Positions 7,040-13,571 of a DNA stretch of 15,797 bases are shown piece by piece. Positions within the stretch are counted from its first letter, which is position 1; each line of letters starts with the position of its first letter. The stretch comes from JBARRS01 sp049644345 (GTDB lineage: Bacteria; Actinomycetota; Thermoleophilia; Gaiellales; Gaiellaceae): contig JBARRS010000074.1 of assembly GCA_049644345.1 (NCBI GenBank), positions 1-15,797 on the forward strand, given 5' to 3'. The notes under the pieces are model-generated. The model did no database searches, was not told where the DNA came from, and saw nothing but the letters and a program-made list of their open reading frames with translations. A program made the translations under genes and the position numbers.

Positions 7040-7862
7040 ATGTCTCCCGGTAGCGGCGGAAGAACGTCATCTCGGGCAGCGTCGCCAGCAGGCAGCGCTC
7101 CTGGCCGAGCCGGGCGGTGACGTGCTCGTCCGGGGCGAGCTCTCCGAGCTGCTGGCCGTCGACGATCACGGTCACGGCGGCTTTCGGCGTCCGGTTCCAG
7201 ACGGTCAAGTCGCGGCCGCGCGGCACGACCAGCGGGCGCGCGTGGAGCGAGTGTGGTGAGACGAAGGTCACGGCGAGGGCGTCGAGGCCCCACGTCAGGA
7301 CCGGCCCACCCGCGGAGAGGTTGTAGGCGGTGGAGCCGGTCGGGGTGCAACAGACGAGGCCGTCGCACGGCAGCGTCCCGAGGTCCTCTCCGCCGACCGC
7401 CCAGGCAAGCTCGACCATGCGCCCGGGCGTCGAGTTCGTGCAGACGACGTCGTTGACCGCCGGGGAACGCTTGCCGCCGAACTCGACGTCGAGGGTCGAG
7501 AGCTCGAGCACCGAGTAGTCGCCTGCAAATACCCGGTCGAGCCCCGACTCGAGCTCGTCGGCGCCGAATCCGGTCAGAAAGCCGACACGGCCGAAGTTGA
7601 CTCCGAGCACGGGGACGCGGGCCGAAAGAAAACGATGGAAGGCGCGCAGCATCGTTCCGTCCCCGCCGAGCACGACGACGAGATCCGGCGGGGCTCCGTC
7701 GCGCTGCTCCTCGGCTGAGACAAGCTCGACGCCGTGCGCCTCGGCTACGCGCTCGAGCCGCTCGACCGCGCCGGCGATCAGCTCGGGGCGGCCGTGGGTG
7801 ACGACCGCGGCCCGGCGGACGGCCTCAGCCGACTGCTGCGTCGATCCAGTCGTCGAGCTCAT
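7029..7862 (-). CDS. nadK: NAD kinase
   Basis: ATP- (or polyphosphate-) dependent phosphorylation of NAD to NADP in the cytosol. The 277-residue protein has the hallmark VVLGGDGTMLRAF with GGDGT at 66-70, VNFGRVGFLTG (88-98), the NAD-contacting ND pair at 137-138 (usually NE or ND), and TPTGSTAYNLSAGGP (173-187). PHSLHARPLVVP (203-214) and IVDGQ (233-237) complete the C-terminal beta-sandwich. The ATG at 7860-7862 lies inside tlyA (38-nt overlap). No ATG, GTG or TTG occurs between it and the first conserved strand, AAVVTHGR, so this start is the likely one, although no Shine-Dalgarno is visible. It sits between tlyA and recN, as in many Gram-positive clusters that also carry an arginine repressor gene, absent here. 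Confidence 0.95.
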   Translation of the reverse strand: MSSTTGSTQQSAEAVRRAAVVTHGRPELIAGAVERLERVAEAHGVELVSAEEQRDGAPPDLVVVLGGDGTMLRAFHRFLSARVPVLGVNFGRVGFLTGFGADELESGLDRVFAGDYSVLELSTLDVEFGGKRSPAVNDVVCTNSTPGRMVELAWAVGGEDLGTLPCDGLVCCTPTGSTAYNLSAGGPVLTWGLDALAVTFVSPHSLHARPLVVPRGRDLTVWNRTPKAAVTVIVDGQQLGELAPDEHVTARLGQERCLLATLPEMTFFRRYRETFAS

Positions 7863-8589
7863 CGGGGAGCGCGGGCTCCGGGTCGTGGACGAGGTAGAGA
7901 AAGAACTCGCGGTTGCCCTTGGGGCCGGGGAGGCCGGAGTCGGCGACGCCCGCCACGCGGCCCTCCCACTGGAGCGCCGCCTCGGCAACCTCGCGGAGGA
8001 CCCGCCGGTGCACCTCCGGATCTCGGACAACCCCGCCGCGACCGACGTCCTCACGTCCGGCCTCGAACTGCGGCTTGACGAGCACGAGCGCGCGCCAGCC
8101 CGGCGCGGCGAGGGCGAGTGCCGGCGGAAGGACGAGCCGCAGCGAGATGAACGAGACGTCACACGTCACGAAGGTCGGCGCGAACGGCAGCCCGCGCAGC
8201 TCCCGTGCGTTCACGCGCTCGAGTACGGCCACGCGCGGGTCATCCCGAAGCTTCGGGTAGAGCTGTCCGTAGCCGACGTCGAGCGCGATCACACGCCCGG
8301 CCCCGCGCTGGAGCAGGACGTCCGTGAAGCCGCCGGTCGAAGCGCCGAGGTCGAGGCAGTCCTCTCCTTCGACGTCGATCGCGAGCCGATCGAGCGCGTT
8401 GGCGAGCTTCTCCCCGCCGCGCGAGACGTAGGGCGCCGGCCGGTCGACCTCGATGGCGGCCGACTCCTCGACCTGCTCGCCCGCCTTCGAGTGGCCCGGG
8501 ACACACCCGGCGAGCACGAGCGCCTGCGCCTGGGCGCGGCTCTCGGCGAGCCCGCGCTCGACGAGCAATACGTCGAGTCGCTTCTTCAT
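7825..8589 (-). CDS. tlyA: TlyA-family rRNA methyltransferase (S4 plus FtsJ domains)
   Basis: S-adenosylmethionine-dependent 2'-O-methyltransferase; characterised TlyA proteins methylate ribosomal RNA and some act as hemolysins. The 254 residues carry an N-terminal S4 RNA-binding domain (KKRLDVLLVERGLAESR, about 1-55) and an FtsJ-like Rossmann domain with the SAM motif LDLGASTGGFTD (79-90). Likely catalytic residues by family pattern are K61 (GGEKL), D144 (CDVSF), K172 (LVKPQFE) and E228 (GNREFF). I chose the second of two adjacent ATGs (8587-8589) because GAGG lies 5 nt before it; an upstream ATG at 8622 would add a non-conserved tail. It comes after a likely terminator and overlaps nadK by 38 nt. 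It is probably the first gene of a tlyA-nadK-recN unit. Confidence 0.94.
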   Translation of the reverse strand: MKKRLDVLLVERGLAESRAQAQALVLAGCVPGHSKAGEQVEESAAIEVDRPAPYVSRGGEKLANALDRLAIDVEGEDCLDLGASTGGFTDVLLQRGAGRVIALDVGYGQLYPKLRDDPRVAVLERVNARELRGLPFAPTFVTCDVSFISLRLVLPPALALAAPGWRALVLVKPQFEAGREDVGRGGVVRDPEVHRRVLREVAEAALQWEGRVAGVADSGLPGPKGNREFFLYLVHDPEPALPDELDDWIDAAVG

Positions 8590-8675
8590 CATCGCCTCAA
8601 GGCTAACGCGCCGGCCCGTCACCGCTCAGTGTCCAATTCGGACGCAGCTCGAGGCGCTCGCTTGCGACGCCGACC

Positions 8676-8694
8676 AAAAGAGGCCCAGCGGCCT
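8676..8694 (-). terminator. Weak intrinsic terminator after the prenyltransferase gene
   Basis: On the minus strand the stem AGGCC, loop GCTG and arm GGCCT are followed by CTTTT. It lies 16 nt beyond the prenyltransferase stop codon, where the chain of overlapping genes breaks for 120 bp. The stem is only 5 bp and the T-run is 4, so efficiency would be modest. Confidence 0.4.
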
Positions 8695-8709
8695 TGCCGG
8701 TGCGGCCGC

Positions 8710-9480
8710 CTACGACGTACGAGCCGCCAGCCCGGCGACGATCTCGCTCAGCACGGAGGTGTCGGCAGGGATCTCGTCGAGGCGCGCCTGTGCGCGTTCC
8801 GCGGCGGCGTCTGCGAGCGCCCGAGCACCTTCCTCTCCGCGCTCGAGGACGTAGCCGTCGGAGTCGAGGATGTCGTCGACGATCTGGAACAACGGACCGA
8901 GCTCCTCGCCGAACGCGCGCCACGGCGTCTGCTCACGCTCGGGGACCTCCGCGGCCCATAGTGCGCAGCCGACGCAGGCCGCGAACAGCCGTCCCGTCTT
9001 CAGGCGGTGGATCTCGGCGAGGCCGACATTCGTCTCGGTGATATCGAGATGCTGGCCACCGATCATCCCGAGCGTCGCCTGCGCAAGCTCGCGCGCGACC
9101 TCCGGGGTCCGGTAAGAGAGGGCGAGCCGGAAGGCCTCGGCGAGCAGCGAGTCGCCGGCGAGAACTGCGATCGCCTCGCCAAACTGCGCCCAGGTACTCG
9201 CACGGCCGCGCCGCGTCTCGTCGTCGTCGAGCGCCGGCAGGTCGTCGTGGACGAGCGAGAAGTTGTGCACGAGCTCGATCGACGCCGCTGCGGGGAGGAG
9301 GTGCTCCGGCGAGGCTCCAGCCGCCTCGCCGGTCGCGAGGCAGAGCACAGGCCGAACCCGTTTGCCCCCGCCCCCGAAGGCATACCGCACCGGCTCCTGG
9401 AGCCCGCCGAGCTCCGGGGTGAGCGCGAGCTCCTCGAGGTACGACTCGGCAAGATCGCGCAACTCATCAGGTGTTCGCAT
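8710..9480 (-). CDS. Short-chain prenyl diphosphate synthase, FPP synthase-like, shortened
   Basis: Condenses isopentenyl diphosphate with allylic diphosphates. The 256 residues carry GGGGKRVRP (36-44), the first Asp-rich motif DDLPALD (79-85) with F74 five residues before it (the pattern of bacterial farnesyl diphosphate synthases), GGQHLDI (141-147), KTG (161-163) and the second Asp motif DDILD (202-206). After DDILD the usual stretch of about 20 residues (GK, a variable part, then KxTYPxLL) is absent. The sequence goes from DSDGYVLERG directly into EEGARALADAAAERA, which corresponds to the later helix. The reading frame is intact, so this is a deletion in the protein rather than a frameshift. 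AAGGAGG lies 3 nt before the ATG at 9478-9480. The position after the xseB-like gene matches ispA of Firmicutes. Product chain length is uncertain. Confidence 0.88.
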   Translation of the reverse strand: MRTPDELRDLAESYLEELALTPELGGLQEPVRYAFGGGGKRVRPVLCLATGEAAGASPEHLLPAAASIELVHNFSLVHDDLPALDDDETRRGRASTWAQFGEAIAVLAGDSLLAEAFRLALSYRTPEVARELAQATLGMIGGQHLDITETNVGLAEIHRLKTGRLFAACVGCALWAAEVPEREQTPWRAFGEELGPLFQIVDDILDSDGYVLERGEEGARALADAAAERAQARLDEIPADTSVLSEIVAGLAARTS

Positions 9481-9655
9481 CCGCCTCCTTCCTCGCCTCC
9501 GTCAGCTCTCGCTCGACCTCCTTCGCGAGCTCCGAGAGCTCGCTCAGGATCTCGATCGCGCGCTCGGGATCGTCCGTCGCCTCCAGATTCTGCCGCGATT
9601 GCTCCAGCCGTTCCAGCAGCTGCTCCGCCCGCTGCAAGCGGTCCTCGGCGCTCAA
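9467..9655 (-). CDS. Small coiled-coil protein in the xseB position
   Basis: 62 residues, nearly all charged helix: RLQRAEQLLERLEQSRQNLE, a break at ATDDP, then a helix ERAIEILSELSELAKEVERELTEARKEAD. This two-helix layout and the pattern DPERAIEI through ELTEARKEA resemble exonuclease VII small subunit (LSLEEALELYE through LEEAEQKV), and the gene lies between nusB and the prenyltransferase, where xseB sits in Firmicutes. The match is weak, the N-terminal half lacks the usual LEEIVxxLE motif, and no xseA is in the window. The start is TTG, sharing TTGA with the nusB stop, and is supported by GGGAGG 7 nt upstream, so I am confident that it is translated. It overlaps the prenyltransferase start by 14 nt. 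Confidence 0.7.
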   Translation of the reverse strand: MSAEDRLQRAEQLLERLEQSRQNLEATDDPERAIEILSELSELAKEVERELTEARKEADANT

Positions 9656-10029
9656 GCCACTTCCTCCCGCACGATCCGCCCGAGTATGCCGTTGACGAGG
9701 CGCGCCGCCTCCTCGGTCGCGTAGCGCTTCGCGAGCGTCACGGCCTCGTCGATCGCCACCTCCGGCGGCATGTCACCCGCGCGCAGCTCGTGCAGCGCGA
9801 TTCGAAGGACGTTCCGCTCGACGGCCCCGAGCCGCTCGGCCGTCCAGCCCTCGGCCGCCTCGGTAATCGTCTCGTCGAGTTCCGGAGCCTCGCTCACGAC
9901 GGCTTCGGCGAGCGTCCGCGCATATTCGTCCACCTCGCCCTCGTAGAGCGACGTGAGCGGCTGTCCCGTCACGTCCCACTGGTAGAGGAGGAAGAGCGCG
10001 GTCCGCCTTGCCGCGCGTCTACCGGCCAC
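9652..10029 (-). CDS. nusB: Transcription antitermination factor NusB
   Basis: All-helical RNA-binding protein that pairs with NusE (S10) on boxA in antitermination of rRNA transcription. The 125 residues show the N-terminal GRRAARRTALFLLYQWDVTG (3-22), GWTAERLGAVERNVLRIALHELR (61-83) with the family's typical R-x-x-L-R-x-A-x-x-E-L signature, and the C-terminal VAIDEAVTLAKRYATEEAARLVNGILGRI (91-119). The GTG at 10027-10029 is backed by GAGGAGG 6 nt upstream and matches the family N-terminus. Longer readings run through the Asp23 gene in another frame and are not conserved. It overlaps the Asp23 gene by 11 nt and the next gene by 4 nt. Confidence 0.95.
   Translation of the reverse strand: MAGRRAARRTALFLLYQWDVTGQPLTSLYEGEVDEYARTLAEAVVSEAPELDETITEAAEGWTAERLGAVERNVLRIALHELRAGDMPPEVAIDEAVTLAKRYATEEAARLVNGILGRIVREEVA
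9663..9668 (-). promoter_or_regulatory. Ribosome binding site deciding the TTG start of the xseB-like gene
   Basis: GGGAGG on the minus strand inside the end of nusB, 7 nt before the TTG at 9653-9655. It is the main evidence that this small frame is translated from TTG. Confidence 0.65.
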
Positions 10030-10333
10030 CGAAGACCTCCTCGATCGAGACGTCCACGGCGGCGACCTCGACGCCGCAGGTCGAACGCAGCGCCTCGGAA
10101 ACCCGCTCCTGAACCTCACGCGCGAGATCGGGCAGGGCTGCGCCGTAACGCGCACGCAGCGAGAGCGCGACGCTCGCGTGCCCGTCCTCGATCGCGATCG
10201 TCAGGCCGCGCCGCGGCCGACGGACACGTGCGCCTTCGGTGAGCTCCGCGGCGCTGACCACGAGACGCGCGAGCACCGTGGCAGGCACCGAAATCGAGCC
10301 TTCGGGCTCGCGGACGACGAATCCCTCGCTCAC
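10019..10333 (-). CDS. Asp23/Gls24-family protein (YqhY-like)
   Basis: 104-residue cytosolic protein of the Asp23 family. ISVPATVLARLVVSAAELTEGARV (14-37) matches the family's opening helix and turn, GLTIAIEDGHASVALSLRARYGAALPDLAREVQERVSEAL (43-82) its central strands and helix, and GVEVAAVDVSIEEV (87-100) the final strand. In Bacillus subtilis the homologue YqhY lies between accC and nusB, as here, and genetic work links it to control of acetyl-CoA carboxylase. A similar role here is inference from family and position. The start is GTG at 10331-10333, giving a GTGA overlap with the accC stop. No Shine-Dalgarno is visible, so it probably relies on coupling to accC. Confidence 0.88.
   Translation of the reverse strand: MSEGFVVREPEGSISVPATVLARLVVSAAELTEGARVRRPRRGLTIAIEDGHASVALSLRARYGAALPDLAREVQERVSEALRSTCGVEVAAVDVSIEEVFGGR
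10036..10042 (-). promoter_or_regulatory. Ribosome binding site deciding the GTG start of nusB
   Basis: GAGGAGG on the minus strand, 6 nt before the GTG at 10027-10029, within the end of the Asp23 gene. It fixes the nusB start. Confidence 0.7.
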
Positions 10334-11673
10334 GAGGCGACGACGGCGGGCGCGCGCTCGGCGAGGAACGTGGTCGAGTAGCGCCCGCTTGCGAACTCCT
10401 CGCTCCGGAGGATCTCCATCGCCACCTCTCGTGTCGTTGGGACGCCCTCGACCTCGAGCTCGCCGAGGGCCCGCAGCGCGCGTCCTATCGCCGCCGGCCG
10501 GTCCTCGTCCCACACGATCAGCTTGCCGACGAGCGAGTCGTAGAAGGGCGGAATCTCCGCGCCTTCCTCGACGCAGGTGTCGAGACGGATTCCGGGGCCG
10601 AGCGGCGGACGGAAGCGAGTCACGCGGCCGGGGCTCGGGGCGAAGTCGCGGGTGGGATCCTCGGCGTTGATCCGGATCTCGATCGCATGCCCGTGCCGCG
10701 GCGCGCGCCCAAGAGGCTCGAGCGGCCGGCCGTCGGCGATCTCGACCTGCTTCCTGACGATGTCGATGCCGGTCACCAGCTCGGTCACGGGGTGCTCGAC
10801 CTGGAGCCGCGTGTTCACCTCGATGAAGTAGAACGATCGGTCTGGCCCGAGCAGGAACTCGATGGTGCCTGCGTTCGTGTAGCCGAGCGTTCGGCAGGCC
10901 TCCTCGACGGCGGCTTCCATCGACTCGCGCGTCTCCGGATCGACAGCCGGCGACGGCGACTCCTCGATCAGCTTCTGGTGCCGTCGCTGAATCGAGCACT
11001 CGCGCTCTCCCATGGTCAGCACGCCGTTCCGGGCGGCGAGCACCTGGATCTCGACATGGCGCGCCGGAACAATCGCCTTCTCGACGTAGAGCGTCGGATC
11101 GCCGAAGGCGGCTTCGGCCTCGTTCGCGGCCGTCTGGAACGCGCCCTCCAGCTGCTCGGCGGACGAGACGAGGCGCATCCCCTTGCCCCCGCCTCCCGCT
11201 GAGGCCTTGAGGAGTACGGGGTAACCGAGCTCGTCGGCGGCCGTCCGCGCGCCGGCAAGAGACACGCCCTCAGGCGTCCCGGGAACGAGCGTGAGCACCT
11301 TCCCGAGCTCCTCGCGCGCGCGGACCTTGTCGCCGAGCAGCTCGATCAGGTCGTAGTGCGGCCCGATGAAGCGGAGGTCGTTCTCTTCGCATGCGCGCGC
11401 AAAGGCGGCGTTCTCGGCCAGGAAGCCCCAGCCCGGGTGGACGGCCTCGCAGCCGGTTGTCTCGCCGGCGGCGACGATCGACGGAATCCTCAGATAGCTC
11501 TCCGACGCGGGCGGCGGTCCCACGCAGACGGCGCGGTCGGCGAGCCGTACGTGGAGCGACTCGCGATCGGCGGTCGAATAGACGGCGACGGCCTCGATTC
11601 CAAGCTCGTGCAGCGCTCGGATCACGCGGACGGCCACCTCGCCGCGGTTGGCGACCAGGACGCGGTTGAACAT
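10330..11673 (-). CDS. accC: Biotin carboxylase subunit of acetyl/acyl-CoA carboxylase
   Basis: ATP-grasp enzyme that carboxylates the biotin of the carrier protein with bicarbonate, the first half-reaction of malonyl-CoA (or acyl-CoA) carboxylation. The 447-residue length is typical of free-standing AccC. Visible are VLVANRGEVAVRVIRA (5-20), the ATP lysine K116 in GDK, the glycine loop KASAGGGGKGMR (156-167), K234 in RRHQKLIEE, the metal ligands E272 and E285 with R289 in FIEVNTRLQVEHPVTE, and R334 in IEIRINAEDP. The loop read as HPGYGF in most members is HPGWGF here (W82). The ATG shares one nucleotide with the stop of the biotin carrier gene (TGATG), so the two subunits are probably made together. 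The next gene overlaps by 4 nt. Partner carboxyltransferase genes are not in the window. Confidence 0.95.
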   Translation of the reverse strand: MFNRVLVANRGEVAVRVIRALHELGIEAVAVYSTADRESLHVRLADRAVCVGPPPASESYLRIPSIVAAGETTGCEAVHPGWGFLAENAAFARACEENDLRFIGPHYDLIELLGDKVRAREELGKVLTLVPGTPEGVSLAGARTAADELGYPVLLKASAGGGGKGMRLVSSAEQLEGAFQTAANEAEAAFGDPTLYVEKAIVPARHVEIQVLAARNGVLTMGERECSIQRRHQKLIEESPSPAVDPETRESMEAAVEEACRTLGYTNAGTIEFLLGPDRSFYFIEVNTRLQVEHPVTELVTGIDIVRKQVEIADGRPLEPLGRAPRHGHAIEIRINAEDPTRDFAPSPGRVTRFRPPLGPGIRLDTCVEEGAEIPPFYDSLVGKLIVWDEDRPAAIGRALRALGELEVEGVPTTREVAMEILRSEEFASGRYSTTFLAERAPAVVAS

Positions 11674-13490
11674 CAGAGGATCGGCGGGCCGGCGACCGGC
11701 TCGAGCTCGAACAACACTTGCCCGAACTCCACCGGGTCGGCGTTCCGGACGTGGATCTTCCGCACGATCGCCTCGACGTCCGCCTTGATCTCGTTCATCA
11801 GTTTCATGGCCTCGAGGATGCAGAGGGTCTGACCGACGGCGACGGCGTCGCCTTCCTCGACGAACGGCGGAGCGCCGGGTTGGGGTGCGCGGTAGAAGGT
11901 CCCGACCATCGGCGCCGTCACCGCGACAGACCCGTCGGTCGCCGCAGCCCCGGCCGGCGCGGGCTCGTCGAGCTCCTCCCCCTCTTCGGTGGGGACCTGC
12001 GCGCCGGCAAGACCCGGCTCGAGCGGCTCGGGCGTGCGGCGGACCGAGACGCGCATTCCCGCCTCCTCGATCGCAACCTCGCCGACGCCAGATTCCTGAA
12101 CGATCCGCACCAGCTCGCGGATCCGCTCTGCGCGCGCCTGGTCGACGCCGACCGCCGCGAGTGAATCGTCCCCCCGGTGGCGGCCGCGGATCGTCTCGAG
12201 CAGCGGGCGTGCCTCGTCTCCGAAAAGCGCGAGCAGGACGAGCTCCTCCTCGCTGGACGCAATGCCCTCAGCCTCGGCGCGCAGGCGCTCGAGGTCAACC
12301 GGGCCCTCGTCGAGCGGCGCGCCGTCGGAGAGCAGCTCGACCGCACGCTGGACGGTGGGGTCGACCGGCCCCGGAGTCGTCCCGTAGCGCCCCGCGACGA
12401 GCGCTCGAAGCTCGTCCACGACCGTGCCGTAGCGGCTCGCCGAGAGCACGTTCAAGAGCGCCTGCGAGCCGAGGATCTGGCCGATCGGCGCGGCGAGCGG
12501 TGGCCAGCCGGCCTCCGCGCGCACACGCGCGAGCTCGTCGAGGACATCGTCGAGCCGATCGGCGGCACCTTGTGCGCGCAGATGTACGTCGAGTGCGGCG
12601 ACGAGGCCGGGCGGCAGACGGTGCTCGGCGGCATGGACGGCGACACGCGGCGCCAGCGGGGTCACCGGCTCGTCCCCGATGTACTCGTCGACGAGGGCCG
12701 ACGCTTGCCAGAGCGCGTCGACGTCGATGCCCGCGTCGAGCCCGAGGCCGGCGAGCGCCTCGGCAAGAGCCTCTCCGGAGACGCGGTGCAGGCTCAACGC
12801 AAGCGGGTAGACGGCAGAGGCGATCAGGTCGGCTCCTGCGCGAGCAGCCTCGAGCGCCGATACGAGCGCGTTGCCGACCGCACCCTGGCAGTAGAGACCG
12901 ATCGGCAGGCTGCTCGCCTCGCGGAGGGAGCCGACGAGCTCGTGGACGCGGTGCGGCTCGAGCGCGCCGGACGGGTCGTGCAGGAGCAGTCGGGTGGCGC
13001 CGAGCTCAGGGAGGACGCGCGCCCGCTCGACGAGCACGTCCGTCTCGCCCGTATGCCCCGAGCCGTAGACGAGGCCTATGTCGAGCTCGCGTTCGGCGCC
13101 CGTGATTGCCTCCCCGGCTTCGCGCAGGTTCGAGACGTCGTTCAGCGGGTCGTGTAGACGGAAGACGTCGACGCCGCTCTCCGCAGCCGAGGCGACGAAG
13201 CGGCGAACGGAGTCTGTCCCGACGGGCCGAGAGCCGACGAGGAAACGGCCCCGTAGTGCAAGTCCGAGCGGGGTCTTCGTGCGGGCCTTGATCGCCCGTA
13301 TTCGCTCCCAAGGGCTCTCGACGCCTCGCCGAACGGCAGTGTCGAACACGCCGCCGCCCGAGACCTCGAGGTACGCGAAACCGGCGCCGTCGAGGATCTC
13401 CGCGAGGCGAAGCAGCTCACCCGTCGGCATCCGCCCAGCGAGCGGCTCCTGGCCGAGCAGCCGGACCGTCGTGTCGACCAGCTTCGGCAT
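11673..13490 (-). CDS. Degenerate carboxyltransferase region fused to AccB-type biotin carrier
   Basis: 605-residue fusion in the accB position. Residues 3-250 align with the carboxyltransferase barrel of oxaloacetate decarboxylase alpha and pyruvate carboxylase: VDTTVR, LEVSGGGVFD, SPWERIRAIK, LRGRFLVG, GVDVFRLHDPLNDVSNL. Residues 280-430 match the following PYC/OADA domain (APIGQILGSQALLNVLSASRYGTV, RYGTTPGPVDP). The metal-site positions are changed: L11 for Asp, H171 for the carbamylated Lys (LHDPSG versus IKDMAG), and Y200 and Q202 for the HxH histidines, with A204 for the catalytic Thr. Residues 455-485 resemble the AccB N-terminus. A Pro/Ala/Glu-rich linker (486-520) leads to a full biotinyl domain (523-597) with the thumb segment and biotin lysine K563 in EAMKLMN. 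I infer a biotin carrier with a non-catalytic scaffold; a real decarboxylase or carboxylase is less likely. It has an ATG start, no Shine-Dalgarno, and lies 81 bp after efp. Confidence 0.88.
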   Translation of the reverse strand: MPKLVDTTVRLLGQEPLAGRMPTGELLRLAEILDGAGFAYLEVSGGGVFDTAVRRGVESPWERIRAIKARTKTPLGLALRGRFLVGSRPVGTDSVRRFVASAAESGVDVFRLHDPLNDVSNLREAGEAITGAERELDIGLVYGSGHTGETDVLVERARVLPELGATRLLLHDPSGALEPHRVHELVGSLREASSLPIGLYCQGAVGNALVSALEAARAGADLIASAVYPLALSLHRVSGEALAEALAGLGLDAGIDVDALWQASALVDEYIGDEPVTPLAPRVAVHAAEHRLPPGLVAALDVHLRAQGAADRLDDVLDELARVRAEAGWPPLAAPIGQILGSQALLNVLSASRYGTVVDELRALVAGRYGTTPGPVDPTVQRAVELLSDGAPLDEGPVDLERLRAEAEGIASSEEELVLLALFGDEARPLLETIRGRHRGDDSLAAVGVDQARAERIRELVRIVQESGVGEVAIEEAGMRVSVRRTPEPLEPGLAGAQVPTEEGEELDEPAPAGAAATDGSVAVTAPMVGTFYRAPQPGAPPFVEEGDAVAVGQTLCILEAMKLMNEIKADVEAIVRKIHVRNADPVEFGQVLFELEPVAGPPIL

Positions 13491-13571
13491 TGCCCGGTGG
13501 AGCCTAGCGCGTGCCCATAGACGGAGAAACCGGGCAGAACTGTGCCGGGCACGACCGCTACAGGCGGTGCT
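13491..13571 (-). other. Gap between efp and the biotin carrier gene
   Basis: This is the only gap above 10 bp between aroB and the prenyltransferase gene. On the minus strand it holds a small stem ACCGC/GCGGT just after the efp stop, a second stem GTGC/GCAC, and TAGGCT ending 10 nt before the ATG, which could be a -10 box with a very short leader. No convincing -35 is seen (TTTCTC at 17 nt is the best). A separate promoter for the acc genes is possible but unproven. Confidence 0.3.

Noticed and set aside
8590..8622. Longer tlyA start at 8622 or the first of the two adjacent ATGs
   Set aside because: The S4 domain normally begins at KKRLDVLL, and GAGG is correctly spaced (5 nt) for the second ATG at 8589.
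8603..8709. Small minus-strand frame continuing past the prenyltransferase stop in another frame
   Set aside because: It is an extension of a shadow frame inside the prenyltransferase gene, with no start signal or known motif of its own.
7597..8961. 454-codon plus-strand frame across nadK and tlyA
   Set aside because: It runs antisense to conserved genes and through the intergenic gap, with a low-complexity translation and no domain.
10030..10155. Longer nusB start about 42 codons upstream
   Set aside because: The extra residues are the Asp23 gene read in another frame (Arg/Pro/Ser-rich), whereas GAGGAGG is placed for the GTG at 10029.
9007..10242. 411-codon plus-strand frame
   Set aside because: Antisense to the prenyltransferase gene, nusB and the Asp23 gene, ending in an Arg/Pro/Ala-rich run typical of GC-driven shadow frames.
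11885..13105. 406-codon and 326-codon plus-strand frames opposite the biotin carrier fusion
   Set aside because: Shadow frames rich in Arg, Ala and Pro with no motif; the minus strand carries the domain evidence.
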